A stretch of 64,000 nucleotides of DNA from Labrenzia sp. THAF82 (GTDB lineage: Bacteria; Pseudomonadota; Alphaproteobacteria; Rhizobiales; Stappiaceae). Both the position numbers and the translations under genes were made by a program. The DNA is taken from contig NZ_CP045354.1 in assembly GCF_009363435.1 (NCBI RefSeq), positions 2,508,501 through 2,572,500 of the forward strand, written 5' to 3'. This document shows positions 26,497 through 36,635 of the stretch, piece by piece. The notes below the pieces were generated by a model. The model did not search any database and was not told the DNA's origin. It saw only the letters and a list, made by a program, of their open reading frames with translations. How positions within the stretch are numbered: the first letter of the stretch is position 1; every line of letters starts with the position of its first letter.

Positions 26497-26811
26497 ATGC
26501 CGGAATCGAAGCAGGTCAGAGTGTCGAAAGACACTGAAAAAGGAGCAGTTTCCGCTTCGCTTAAAGCGGGTAATCTGACGGCTCCCCAAAAGCGTTGGTT
26601 GAAAAAAGGCCTTTCGCAACCGGGTGGCAAGCTGCCGCTCTTCGACGATAACGGGCGGGAAATTCCAGCCCGCACCATCCGTGCCTGCATAGAGGCAGGC
26701 TGGGCAGAGCCTTGGTTTTCCAACCCAATCAAGCCTGACTGGCTCGTTTGCAAGCTGACGCCTGCCGCGATTGATGTGCTTTCCGCAAGTCAAAAAAAGG
26801 GAAAAAGTTAA
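26497..26811 (+). CDS. Hypothetical protein, 104 residues
   Basis: I do not recognise a family. The protein is basic and soluble, with no signal peptide or membrane helix. Its middle and end (LPLFDDNGREIPARTIRACIEAGWAEPWF... WLVCKLTPAAIDVLS) look like a small winged-helix or helix-turn-helix unit: a helix of the type RTIRACIEAGWAE followed by a strand-turn and a final helix. A GGGGGC site precedes the ATG. It is divergent from the growth-pole-ring-like gene, 279 bp away, and could share its promoter region. Coding quality looks good; function unknown. Confidence 0.6.
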   Translation: MPESKQVRVSKDTEKGAVSASLKAGNLTAPQKRWLKKGLSQPGGKLPLFDDNGREIPARTIRACIEAGWAEPWFSNPIKPDWLVCKLTPAAIDVLSASQKKGKS

Positions 26812-27065
26812 CGGCGAAACCTGATTTCAGGAAATTGCAACTTCGGGGAAATGACGGAATTGCAAGGACTTTTTTAATCTCTCTTTAAGAGCTGACTGAA
26901 ACTGCGTTAACCAAGATTTCAATTTTTTGGGGACATCAGCCGCTTCTGCGCCTTTGACGAGCTGATTTAACCCGGTGTTTGCGGCTTGGAGGGCACGCTC
27001 ATTACCAGAAATTGCTTGCGGCCGGGTGCCGTCAGGCAGGTATTGAGTATTTTGGAGCACCCCTC

Positions 27066-27895
<830 letters not shown>

Positions 27896-28008
27896 TCGTT
27901 CGTCTTCGCGCGATCTGTTTTCAGTGTTTGATTGACGATTTTCGGGTCACGGGGCCGCGATAGACGCAGCCTCGAACTCGCTGTTTGTGTCAGCTTGTCC
28001 CAGGTGCG

Positions 28009-29235
28009 TTATTCGGCCGGCTGGGCTGATTGCTTGCGAAACCAGAAATCGACCTCATTGCCTTCATCCGGATTGCTCGGGATCATCGTGGCCAGGAACA
28101 GGCTGATTGCAGCCATTGCGGCACCGGCCAGGAAAACGGCTGCTGGCGAAATGAGCCAGATGAAACCGAACAGCACCGGTATGAACACCGCTGCAATGTG
28201 GTTGATGGTGAAGGCAACACCGGCGGTCGGGGCAATATCCGCCGGATCACCGATCTTCTGGAAATAGGTCTTGATCGCGATCGCAATCGCAAAGAACGCA
28301 TGGTCGATCACGTAGAGGCTTGCCGCCAGTGTCGCGTTGGTCACGAAGGCGTAGCAGACAAAGACCCCGATCAGACCGATATATTCCAGAATCAGCGCCT
28401 TTCGCTCTCCAAAACGTACAATCAGCTTGCCGATCTTCGGGGCCAGAACCATGTTGAATGCGCCATTGAGCAGAAACAGAGCAGCCACTTCGTGGACGTC
28501 ATAGCCGAAACGTTCGACCATGAGGAAACCGGCAAAGACGGTAAAAATCTGCCGGCGGGCACCGGCCATGAAGGTGAGGGCGTAGTAGAGCCAATACCTT
28601 TTTCTCAGAATAAGCTTCTTGTGCTGCGGCACGCCTTCCCGGAAGTGCGGGTAGGCCATCACCAGAAAAGCAAGCACAACAAGGGTCAATCCACCCGCTA
28701 TTGCGAAGACGGTCGCAAACGACAGATCGAATGTCTTCCACGCAATGAAGATCAGGCCATAGGCGATTAGCTGAGCAAACGCACCGACTGAGATTATCTT
28801 GCCCAGGCTTGCTGCTGCCGTGGCCTTGGGCAGCCACTGCAGAGACAGCGACTGTGCCATCGTCTCGTAATAATGGAAGCCGATCGACATGATCAGCGTG
28901 GTTATGTAAAAGCCCATCGCTGTTGGGAAATAGCCGGTTATGGCAACCCCGAACCCGAGCAAAAGCAAGGATACATAGGCAAGTGTTTGTTCGCGCATGA
29001 CGAAGAGCAGATAAACGGCCAAAAAACTCAGGAAGCCCGGGATCTCGCGGATGGATTGCTGAATTCCGATCTCGCGGCCAGAGAAGTCCAGCTCATTGAC
29101 CGCAAAATTGTTCATCAGGTTCCACCAGGCAGCAAAGGAAAGCTGCATGGCCCCGGCCATGATCATCAACAAGACAACAGGAGAGCGCCAACCCGTGATT
29201 TCATTTGGGTGGGCATTTTGCGTGAAATAGGTCAT
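28009..29235 (-). CDS. MFS transporter
   Basis: 408-residue carrier with about 12 membrane helices. The first-loop region is unusual (FAVNELDFSGREIGIQQSIREIPGF), and the second half carries KIGKLIVRFGERKALILEYIG, an MFS-type cytoplasmic loop. The substrate is unknown. It is divergent from an AraC-family regulator gene, with 221 bp between the two starts, a common arrangement for a regulated transporter. No other pathway gene is close. Confidence 0.87.
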   Translation of the reverse strand: MTYFTQNAHPNEITGWRSPVVLLMIMAGAMQLSFAAWWNLMNNFAVNELDFSGREIGIQQSIREIPGFLSFLAVYLLFVMREQTLAYVSLLLLGFGVAITGYFPTAMGFYITTLIMSIGFHYYETMAQSLSLQWLPKATAAASLGKIISVGAFAQLIAYGLIFIAWKTFDLSFATVFAIAGGLTLVVLAFLVMAYPHFREGVPQHKKLILRKRYWLYYALTFMAGARRQIFTVFAGFLMVERFGYDVHEVAALFLLNGAFNMVLAPKIGKLIVRFGERKALILEYIGLIGVFVCYAFVTNATLAASLYVIDHAFFAIAIAIKTYFQKIGDPADIAPTAGVAFTINHIAAVFIPVLFGFIWLISPAAVFLAGAAMAAISLFLATMIPSNPDEGNEVDFWFRKQSAQPAE

Positions 29236-29456
29236 TCAGAAACCGTCGAGGAGAAACTGTCCATCAGCGAAGTGACTTGCTTCTAACTTCAAAAAGAAAC
29301 TGCGTGTTAGCGCTGTTTTGTCATGATATGTTTCCGAGTTGCCAAAACTGCCGCATGAAACAAGCTTCACGACTGCCTCAACCACAAGGAAATGAGGTGT
29401 CAAGACGTGTTCGGGCAGCGCATTCTTGAAGCTCACCGACTGATTGGAGATCGTAC

Positions 29457-30248
29457 ATGGCCATTCATCCGGAGTTGTCAGAGTTTCCGGTAGGAGCTGT
29501 TTCGGGTCCGCTCATTGGTTATGCCAACAGCGCCCCCGCCGGCATAGGTCACAATGGCTGGCATTCGCACGACAGCGCGCAATTGTTTCACGTGGTCAAG
29601 GGATCGATTGCAATCGACACCGAGATGGGCACGTTCTTTGCGCCTCCAGAGCGTGCGGTCTGGTTGCCTCCACGTGTGGAGCATCAGACGAGATACCTCA
29701 CCGAGACCGAGATACGGTATGTTTATGTTCAACTTGATTACGCAAGAGATCTGCCGACCACACCTCAGGTGATACAGGTGACCACGCTGCTCAGAGCCTT
29801 GATTTTGGAGTTCATGTCCTACCCGAGATCTGAAACCGAAGGCGGTCCGGCGGGCCGACTGGCAGCGGTGATTTTGGATCAACTCAAGATGCTGCCGGCC
29901 GCCCCCTTGCAGTTGCCGATGCCGCAGGACGCAAGGCTTCGGGATTTGTGTGAGGCGGTGGTCCGTTGCCCGGCGCATATTCCTTCGCTTGAAGAAGCCG
30001 CCGGCCGTTGCGCCACATCCGTTCGCTCTTTTGAAAGGCGGATCAAGACAGAGACCGGTTTGAATTACCGGACCTGGTGCCGTCAGGTGAAGCTGTTCAG
30101 AGCGCTCGAACTGCTTGCTGCAGGGCGCAGCGTCTCAGATGTTTCGCATAAACTCGGCTATGAAGGGCCGAGTGCATTCGTTTCAACATTCAAGAAAGCT
30201 TTCGGGGTAACGCCGGGCCGCTATTTTGGGGACCTTTCAGGGGATTGA
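29457..30248 (+). CDS. AraC-family transcriptional regulator
   Basis: 263-residue regulator with a cupin-type sensing half (WHSHDSAQLFHVVKGSIAIDTEMGTFFAPPERAVWLPPRVEHQ, the metal/ligand pocket with His pairs) and a C-terminal double helix-turn-helix: EEAAGRCATSVRSFERRIKTETG and VSDVSHKLGYEGPSAFVSTFKKAFGVTPGRYF, the classic AraC signature. GGAG lies before the ATG. It is divergent from the MFS gene, so control of that transporter is likely. This class (compare NimR/YdiP type) often represses an exporter until it senses a small molecule. Confidence 0.9.
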   Translation: MAIHPELSEFPVGAVSGPLIGYANSAPAGIGHNGWHSHDSAQLFHVVKGSIAIDTEMGTFFAPPERAVWLPPRVEHQTRYLTETEIRYVYVQLDYARDLPTTPQVIQVTTLLRALILEFMSYPRSETEGGPAGRLAAVILDQLKMLPAAPLQLPMPQDARLRDLCEAVVRCPAHIPSLEEAAGRCATSVRSFERRIKTETGLNYRTWCRQVKLFRALELLAAGRSVSDVSHKLGYEGPSAFVSTFKKAFGVTPGRYFGDLSGD

Positions 30249-30318
30249 TCTGCCTCATGGCGAATTGTGCCATGGAACGCCAAGAGTATGGCAACACCAC
30301 TCTTCAGGGAGACTTGCC

Positions 30319-30747
30319 ATGTTCAAGAAAATCCTCGTTCCCGTCGATCCCGGCGAACCCGCATTTGCAGAGCAAGCGCTTGCAAAAGCTGCACAAATGG
30401 CGCGCGACTATGGTTCCAAGATCCATTTGATGGCGGTCTGTCCGGAAGTGCAGAGCTTTGTTGCCAGTCAGCTCCCGGATGGCTGGCAGGAGAGAGAATT
30501 CAAGGAAACTGCAACGGTACTTGAGCAGATCGGTTCGAAACTGGATGTCCCGGAAGGAACAATCGACCTGATGGTTCGAATGGGGTCCGTCTATCATGAG
30601 GTGATTGAAGAGGCGACGAAGTCGGACTGCGATCTCATTTTGATGACGTCGCACAAGCCTGGCTTGTCAACATACTTCATCGGTTCCAACGCAGCACACA
30701 TCGTCCGTCATGCGCCATGTTCGGTGCTGGTTTTGCGCAGCAGCTGA
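30319..30747 (+). CDS. Universal stress protein (UspA family)
   Basis: 142-residue UspA fold. The start MFKKILVPVDPGEPAFAEQAL and the C-terminal nucleotide loop (GSNAAHIVRHAPCSVLVLR; G-x2-G-x9-S/T type with SNAAH) indicate an ATP-binding-type Usp. The chosen ATG follows CAGGGAG; the frame runs upstream into the AraC gene end but without family sequence. A hairpin after the gene suggests it is transcribed alone or as the tail of the AraC unit. Confidence 0.88.
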   Translation: MFKKILVPVDPGEPAFAEQALAKAAQMARDYGSKIHLMAVCPEVQSFVASQLPDGWQEREFKETATVLEQIGSKLDVPEGTIDLMVRMGSVYHEVIEEATKSDCDLILMTSHKPGLSTYFIGSNAAHIVRHAPCSVLVLRSS

Positions 30748-30782
30748 CGACCCGACACCAGCTTAATGATGATGACCCGGAG

Positions 30783-30812
30783 TGCGCCGCTCTCGATGCG
30801 AGAGGCGGCGCA
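30783..30812 (+). terminator. Stem-loop after the usp gene
   Basis: TGCGCCGC-TCTCG pairs with CGAGA-GCGGCGCA (one bulged base, 3-nt loop), followed by TTCTT. Probably the terminator of the usp transcript. Confidence 0.6.
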
Positions 30813-31014
30813 TTCTTCGTTGGACAGGTCTTTCCTTCATACTTGTCGAGGATGAGGAAATTACTTTTGCTGTGTAGTACTCAGAAATAAATTGTTAATG
30901 ATGATTTCGATGGTTTTGAAATTTTAGGTAAAATTGTCACCTTCCTTTTCAGCGTTACATAAGTCAATTTTAACAACTTTAAGTAAAGCTCCGCGCGCTT
31001 ATATGGAGTTAAAG

Positions 31015-33018
31015 ATGCGCATGCGTTCGGCTTTTCGTTATTCAATCACCGCCAAATTGTTGGGTATTGTCGCGATCTGTGTCGGGTTTGTTGTCGCCGC
31101 GTCGGGTGTTGGGGTCTATCAAATCCGGAAAATCGGCCAGGAAATTGAGTTCATCGCAGAAGCCGAGGTTCCGCTGACGGATGCAATCGGTCACGTTACG
31201 GCCCACAGGCTTGAGCAGACAATTCTTGTCGAACGTCTGATGAGAATGAGTTTGATCGGCATCGAAGGCCGGGAAGTCGGAAGCGAAGAGGAACGGGCCC
31301 AGACAGAAGCCAGGCTCCTCTACCTGGGTGGGAAGATAACCAGCGAATTCGCCGACGTTGCCGAAATTGCCGAGCAAGGCATTTCACTTGCGAGCACAGA
31401 GGCACAGGTCACGGAATTTCAGACCGTTCTGAAAACCATCAGAGCGATCAGTCAAGAGCATGAAGACTACTCCGTTGCGATTTCCAAAATACTGAGCAAG
31501 TCCAAACGAGGTAACAGCCTTGAAGCGGAGAAACTGCTGCAGCAGGTGAGCGGAACTCATTCCAAGTTCAATATGGAACTGGAACAACTTTTGTTCCGCG
31601 TGCAGGCGCTTGCCGAAAGCGCAGCAAAAGCGGCGGCTAAGCACGAGCAGAATGCCATACGTTTCACGATTCTGATTTCGTTGGGCGCGGCCGGATTTTC
31701 CGTCCTGTTGGCAATGTGGCTAGGACGGTGGGCAATCGGTGTACCTTTGCTTGAAGTCGTGAATGCCCTTCGCCGACTTTCCAGAAATGACTTTGACGCT
31801 GAATTGCCCGTGGACCGGAATGATGAAATCGGGGATATCGGCCGCGCTTTCAAGGCTTTCAAGGCGCATCTGATCAGAGTCAAGGAACAGGAACGCATTG
31901 AGATTGAAAGACAGGCGGAGCTGACGCGGGAAATTCGCCTTTTGTCCGAGCTGAACGAATGGCTGCAGTCGAGCAGCTCGCTGGACGAGCTGTTTGAAAT
32001 GGTCAGCCTGTTCATGACCAAATTGCTGCCGAGCAGTGCGGGCGCCGTCTATGTTTACTCAAACTCGCGCGATGTGCTGGACGGAGCCTGTACCTGGAAT
32101 GGCGGTATCCTGGAAGCGCATATTCGCCCCAACTCCTGCTGGGGACTGCGTCGTGGCAGGCCCTATATCTACGGCGACAACGAAGTCAGTTTCCGCTGTA
32201 GCCACGTCGCTCCAGATCTTGAAGACGATGTGTATCTCTGCTTGCCGATCCTGGCACATGGAGAAACCGTTGGTTTGATGCATCTTTCTCCGGCTGCTGG
32301 CGCTAGCGATGAGGACTTTCTATCTCAGCGTAAACTTGCCCAGATGGCCGCAGAGCAAGTGAGTCTTGCAATCGCGAATACGCGCATGCGCGATGAACTT
32401 CACAACAAGTCGATAAGAGATCCTTTGACAGGCCTCTTCAACAGGCGGCATTTCATTGATGTGTTGAGATCAGGGCTTGAACGCTCTCAGCACAATGGAC
32501 AACCGATCTCACTGGTTTCGATTGACGTCGATCACTTCAAGAAATTCAACGACAACTATGGTCACGATGCAGGTGACATGGTGTTGCGTGCGGTTGGATC
32601 GACGTTGGAAGAAGTCTGTGATGGCGAACAAATGCCGTGCCGTTTGGGCGGTGAGGAATTCATGGTTCTTCTTCCCGAGACATCCCTGTCTCACGCCGAA
32701 GACGTTGCCGAAATGGTCCGGGTTGCTATTGAAAAAATCGTGGTGCGTTACGGCGAAAAAAGCCTGCCGAAAATCACGGTTTCATGCGGTGTTGCGGGGT
32801 ATCCAAACCATGGGCGCATGCCTCAGGATCTTATGAAGTCCGCAGATGATGCTTTGTACCTTTCCAAGGACAATGGCCGGAACCGTGTCACGGTTGCCAG
32901 ATCTGATTTTGATGAAACGGAAGACGATCTTGAGCTCCTGAGGGAAGATGCTGCACAAGACCAGGAGACCGTTGCAAAAAAACAAGGCGATGTCGCACAC
33001 AAGGAAAATGCTGCCTAA
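31015..33018 (+). CDS. Diguanylate cyclase with HAMP, GAF and GGEEF domains
   Basis: 667-residue membrane c-di-GMP synthase. Helix 1 at about residues 14-34, a periplasmic sensor of about 180 residues, helix 2 near 215-240, a HAMP linker (ALRRLSRNDFDAELPVDRNDEIGDIGRAFKAF), a GAF domain near 318-458, and a GGEEF domain near 470-622. The active-site motif is intact (RLGGEEFMVLLPE), as are DPLTGLFNRRHF and SIDVDHFKKFNDNYGHDAGD. The inhibitory RxxD site five residues before GGEEF reads DGEQ, so product inhibition through the I-site is probably absent. The ATG at 31015 has GGAGTTAAAG upstream; an earlier TTG frame start at 30934 lacks support. It may couple motility to surface life. Its end overlaps the next gene's end by four bases. 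Confidence 0.9.
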   Translation: MRMRSAFRYSITAKLLGIVAICVGFVVAASGVGVYQIRKIGQEIEFIAEAEVPLTDAIGHVTAHRLEQTILVERLMRMSLIGIEGREVGSEEERAQTEARLLYLGGKITSEFADVAEIAEQGISLASTEAQVTEFQTVLKTIRAISQEHEDYSVAISKILSKSKRGNSLEAEKLLQQVSGTHSKFNMELEQLLFRVQALAESAAKAAAKHEQNAIRFTILISLGAAGFSVLLAMWLGRWAIGVPLLEVVNALRRLSRNDFDAELPVDRNDEIGDIGRAFKAFKAHLIRVKEQERIEIERQAELTREIRLLSELNEWLQSSSSLDELFEMVSLFMTKLLPSSAGAVYVYSNSRDVLDGACTWNGGILEAHIRPNSCWGLRRGRPYIYGDNEVSFRCSHVAPDLEDDVYLCLPILAHGETVGLMHLSPAAGASDEDFLSQRKLAQMAAEQVSLAIANTRMRDELHNKSIRDPLTGLFNRRHFIDVLRSGLERSQHNGQPISLVSIDVDHFKKFNDNYGHDAGDMVLRAVGSTLEEVCDGEQMPCRLGGEEFMVLLPETSLSHAEDVAEMVRVAIEKIVVRYGEKSLPKITVSCGVAGYPNHGRMPQDLMKSADDALYLSKDNGRNRVTVARSDFDETEDDLELLREDAAQDQETVAKKQGDVAHKENAA

Positions 33019-34145
33019 GCTTTCCGGGTCAGCAGCATGGCAACCCCAATGTAGCGGAACGGATATGCGTCCGGGTTCGCCATCAGCAACTCCAGCGCCT
33101 TGGTGTAAACCTTGTTAACGAGCTTGTCCCGTCCGGGGCTGTCAGGCAGGGCATTTCTTAAAACGGCTTCGGTAAATGCGCGAAAGAAATCGACGTATTG
33201 CGCTGCGTACTCTGTCAGATTGCCGTTTCGCTGAAACGCTTCGTTGAATGGAACCGGCACTTCATAGGACATGCTTTGTTCGAGCTTGAACAAGTCTGAA
33301 ACCGCGTATGAGGGATCGGTTGCAGGAGTGGTCAATTCTTCCAGCGACCTCATGTAAACGGGCTGGTAATAACGCGCATAGGCATCTCTTGAGATTTCAC
33401 CGTTTTCAACGAAAGCCAGAACCGCGTCATTGAGCAAGTCATAGATACCGTCGCTGGTGCTCGCATCACTGTCACGTCCAAAGACCTGAGCGATCAGTTT
33501 GCCGCCGGGAACCAACTCACGAGCACGGACTTTTAAGAAACTGGCGACGTCCTGTTTGGCAAGCTCGGCAAATGTCTGGTGATCGGTTTCGGAAACTTTC
33601 CCGTTTGACCGCACGGCGCTTGGGCCATTTGGAAAAATGTAATCAGGCAACTGTGACAGGGGACGGCGCGAGAGGAAGCCAATCGCATTGAAAGTTGTCG
33701 CCAGATGAAGAGAGCCATCGGGAACCAGCTGGTCATACATGGAGCCCGCCACAACGCAGGAAAAGACCTTTTCGCTGCCAAATACGCTCCGGCCATCTGA
33801 GCGAATGTTCAAGAGCAGCTTTGAAAAGTCGTTTGTCGGCAGATCCGAGTGGATCGTCTGGATGGAACGTGGTGTGCGAGGCAACAAGGTATCGAGCGCT
33901 TCAGCCATGACCGCAATGGAATTGTGCCCTTCTGAGCAGCCGAAGTCGGCAAGCCTGATCGTCCCATCACCTTCACCTTCAACTTCAAGAGTTGCCATTG
34001 CATTTGTGATGAGTGGAAAGACAGCTTCAATCGCACGCCATTGAGGCGCTGAGTTCTCATCATAGAAGCCGCCGCCCACCATCCCGGTTGTCGTGGCATG
34101 CGAGGCTTGTGTCGCTTTCGTGGATTGTCTGTCCGTTTCCGTCAC
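33015..34145 (-). CDS. SABATH-type SAM-dependent carboxyl methyltransferase
   Basis: 376-residue protein matching the SABATH fold known mainly from plant salicylate/jasmonate/caffeine methyltransferases. Parallels include GGGFYDENS...PLI, the SAM loop LADFGCSEGHNSIAV, HSDLPTNDFSKLLLNI (plant N-D-L-P-x-N-D-F), GSMYDQLVPDGSLHLATTFNAIGFLS (plant G-S-F-Y-x-R-L-F-P...LH...S-x-L-x-W-L-S) and LVPGGKLIAQVFGRD. It should methylate a carboxyl group of a small acid. A GTG at 34145 with GGAG 8 nt upstream is the best start; the frame runs up to 34247 without conserved sequence. Neighbours give no substrate hint. Confidence 0.8.
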   Translation of the reverse strand: MTETDRQSTKATQASHATTTGMVGGGFYDENSAPQWRAIEAVFPLITNAMATLEVEGEGDGTIRLADFGCSEGHNSIAVMAEALDTLLPRTPRSIQTIHSDLPTNDFSKLLLNIRSDGRSVFGSEKVFSCVVAGSMYDQLVPDGSLHLATTFNAIGFLSRRPLSQLPDYIFPNGPSAVRSNGKVSETDHQTFAELAKQDVASFLKVRARELVPGGKLIAQVFGRDSDASTSDGIYDLLNDAVLAFVENGEISRDAYARYYQPVYMRSLEELTTPATDPSYAVSDLFKLEQSMSYEVPVPFNEAFQRNGNLTEYAAQYVDFFRAFTEAVLRNALPDSPGRDKLVNKVYTKALELLMANPDAYPFRYIGVAMLLTRKA

Positions 34146-34304
34146 GCAATTCACTCCACTGATCTGCACTATGTGTGTGCGCCGGCAATGAGACCCGTCA
34201 AGGATTTTTGGGGGGCAAGAGCAGGACGCTATTTCGAACTTGCGCAAACGATGCGGATTTGTTGATCCATCGACGCGGAATTCGTGAGGCTTTTGGCGCA
34301 GTGA

Positions 34305-35480
34305 TCAACGCGCCAATTCCTTCATGGCCTCCGAGAGACCCTCGACGGTCATCGGGAACATGCGACTTTCCATGAGTTCGTTCAGCATTTGTATGGAATG
34401 TGTGTAGGTCCAATGTTCTTCGCGCACGGGGTTCAACCACACTGCACTTTTGTAGAGGCCTGTCACGCGCTGCATCCATGTCGCCCCGGCTTCTTCATTC
34501 CAATGCTCGACAGACCCTCCCGGATAGGCAATTTCATAAGGGCTCATCGATGCATCGCCGACAAAGATGATCTTGTAGTCGGCCGGATATTTGTGCAGCA
34601 CATCCATGGTTGGAATGCGTTCCGTGTGGCGGCGGCGATTTTCTTTCCAGACATATTCATAGAGGCAATTGTGGAAATAGAAATGCTCCATGACCTTGAA
34701 TTCAGACCGCGCCGCTGAAAACAGTTCTTCGCAAACCCTGATGTGGTCGTCCATCGAACCGCCGATATCGAAGAACAAAAGCACTTTGACTGCATTGTGC
34801 CGTTCCGGACGCATCTTAATGTCCAAAAGCCCTTTATGTGCGGTAGACCGGATGGTGTCATCGAGATCAAGCTCATCTGCCGCGCCTGTTCTTGCAAAAT
34901 TGCGCAGGCGTTTCAGGGTGACTTGAATGTTTCGTGTGCCGAGGAGCTGGTTGTCATCCAGATCCTTGAAGTCTCTCTTGTCCCAGACCTTGACCGCACG
35001 CCGGTGCCGACTTTCGTGCTGACCGATGCGCACCCCTTCGGGATTGTAACCATAAGCGCCAAAGGGCGACGTGCCGGCGGTGCCGATCCATTTGTTTCCG
35101 CCCTGATGGCGCTTTTGTTGCTCTTTCAGGCGTTCGCGCAGAGTTTCCATCAATTTGTCGAAACCACCCAAGGCTTCGATCTGCGCTTTCTCTTCTTCGC
35201 TCAGGTGCTTTTCTGCCAGGCGGCGGAGCCATTCTTCGGGAATGTCTTCAGAGGGAACCTCGCTCAGAAGATCAAGACCTTTGAAGACGTGTCCAAAAAC
35301 GCGATCAAACTTATCCAGGTTGCCTTCATCCTTCACCAGGCAAAGGCGCGCCAGATAGTAGAAGTCTTCAACGCTTTTTTCCGCAAGATCATTGTCCAAT
35401 GCTTCCATGAGCGTGAGATATTCCCGCAAGGAAACCGGAACGCCGGCAGCTTTCAGCTCAGAAAAGAAATTGATGAACAT
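34305..35480 (-). CDS. VWA domain protein, CoxE-like
   Basis: 391-residue cytosolic VWA protein. The N-terminus (MFINFFSELKAAGVPVSLREYL) and the C-terminal half with VLLFFDIGGSMDDHI are characteristic of the CoxE-like family that partners MoxR AAA+ ATPases as cofactor-insertion or remodelling machines. The metal site (MIDAS) reads D-x-G-G-S rather than D-x-S-x-S, a variant common in this subfamily; the later conserved FVGDASMSPYEI supplies the second Asp. The matching moxR lies about 4 kb upstream on the same strand, with sixA, ycjX and ycjF in between, an unusual separation. Confidence 0.88.
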   Translation of the reverse strand: MFINFFSELKAAGVPVSLREYLTLMEALDNDLAEKSVEDFYYLARLCLVKDEGNLDKFDRVFGHVFKGLDLLSEVPSEDIPEEWLRRLAEKHLSEEEKAQIEALGGFDKLMETLRERLKEQQKRHQGGNKWIGTAGTSPFGAYGYNPEGVRIGQHESRHRRAVKVWDKRDFKDLDDNQLLGTRNIQVTLKRLRNFARTGAADELDLDDTIRSTAHKGLLDIKMRPERHNAVKVLLFFDIGGSMDDHIRVCEELFSAARSEFKVMEHFYFHNCLYEYVWKENRRRHTERIPTMDVLHKYPADYKIIFVGDASMSPYEIAYPGGSVEHWNEEAGATWMQRVTGLYKSAVWLNPVREEHWTYTHSIQMLNELMESRMFPMTVEGLSEAMKELAR

Positions 35481-35588
35481 TTCAGGAAATTATCCGGCTA
35501 CCGGGGGCATGTCGAGCCAATGCGCAACAGGGCCGACAGGCAACACTGTTTCAACGGGGGAGGTTATGAGCCAACCTTTGGGCGGAAT

Positions 35589-36635
35589 CTAGTTGGTGTC
35601 TTGTGGGTCTTCCTTTTTTGCCAGAGACACCAATTCACCCATGAAGTCGGAAATTGAAGGTCCGGTTCCGGAGACGAAAGGTGCAGGTCTACAGACATCG
35701 ATTGCCGCGATGCCGATGCGAGCAGTCAGGAGCCCGTTTACGACACCTTCGCCGAGCCGTGCGGACAAGCGCGCGGCCAGTCCGTGACCGAGAACCTGCG
35801 AGGCCAGGCTGTCGCCAGCCGCCATGCCTCCTGTCACCGCAAGGTGCGTGAGAACCTGCCTTGCCAAGCGCAGGAAGCCGAGTGTTCCAGGGCGTCCGCC
35901 ATAAAGTGCAGAGAGGCGGCGTATGGTTCTCAGATTTTCAAAAAGGACTGCAAGGAGGTCGACCAGCGCGCGTGGGCTGACGGCCGTGACGATGGACACC
36001 CGTTTGGCGCTGTTCATCACAATACGCCTTGCTTCGAGGTCGAGCGGACCTAAGAGGTCCCGCTCCGCAAGTTTGATCAGGTCCCGGCCATCGATCACTT
36101 CACGCATGTGACCGGCCAGAGCCTTGCGACCCTGCGCCGTTTCCGGTCTGTCGCGATAAAGAGCCAAGAGTTCTTTCAGTCCACTTGTCGCGGCGCTGGC
36201 ATTGTCGTTTTCAGCAGCTTCGGACAGTCTTTCACGCAACTTGTCGATTTTTCCAAGGCGCATCAGTCCGGCGACTTCACGCAAAGCCAACCCCAACAAA
36301 CCGAGTGCGGCAAGCGTTGCGAGTGCAACGCCCAGCCATCCCAGCCAGTCAGTGCGGGCAAAAAGATCCCGGATCAGACTATCGACAGCCAGACCGATTG
36401 TCAGCGATACGAGGCCGGACAGCCCGATCATCAGCCACTTGCCGAATTTGAAGCCGGACTTGGGTGTGCTGGCAGTCCGTGGCAGGCGCGGTTCCTCGTC
36501 TTCCAGAAAGGCCTGGGTAATGAGTGCCTCGTCAGCCGAAGGCATCTTGTCTTCGTCGTCGGTCAGGCGAACCTTGCGGTCCTCAAGTCGAAACGCTGTC
36601 GGACGACGTCCAGCAGGGGGAGGGGTTCCGGTCAT
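35589..36635 (-). CDS. ycjF: YcjF/TIGR01620-family inner membrane protein (DUF697)
   Basis: 348-residue membrane protein. After a polar N-terminus of about 70 residues, two helix pairs are seen (KWLMIGLSGLVSLTIGLAVDSLI and WLGWLGVALATLAALGLLGLAL), then a DUF697 region with RVSIVTAVSPRALVDLLAVLFENLRTIRRLSALYGGRPGTLG. It overlaps the end of ycjX by four bases (ATGA), as in the E. coli ycjXF pair, where the two belong to the phage-shock/envelope stress regulon. Function remains unknown; no psp genes are nearby. Confidence 0.88.
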   Translation of the reverse strand: MTGTPPPAGRRPTAFRLEDRKVRLTDDEDKMPSADEALITQAFLEDEEPRLPRTASTPKSGFKFGKWLMIGLSGLVSLTIGLAVDSLIRDLFARTDWLGWLGVALATLAALGLLGLALREVAGLMRLGKIDKLRERLSEAAENDNASAATSGLKELLALYRDRPETAQGRKALAGHMREVIDGRDLIKLAERDLLGPLDLEARRIVMNSAKRVSIVTAVSPRALVDLLAVLFENLRTIRRLSALYGGRPGTLGFLRLARQVLTHLAVTGGMAAGDSLASQVLGHGLAARLSARLGEGVVNGLLTARIGIAAIDVCRPAPFVSGTGPSISDFMGELVSLAKKEDPQDTN

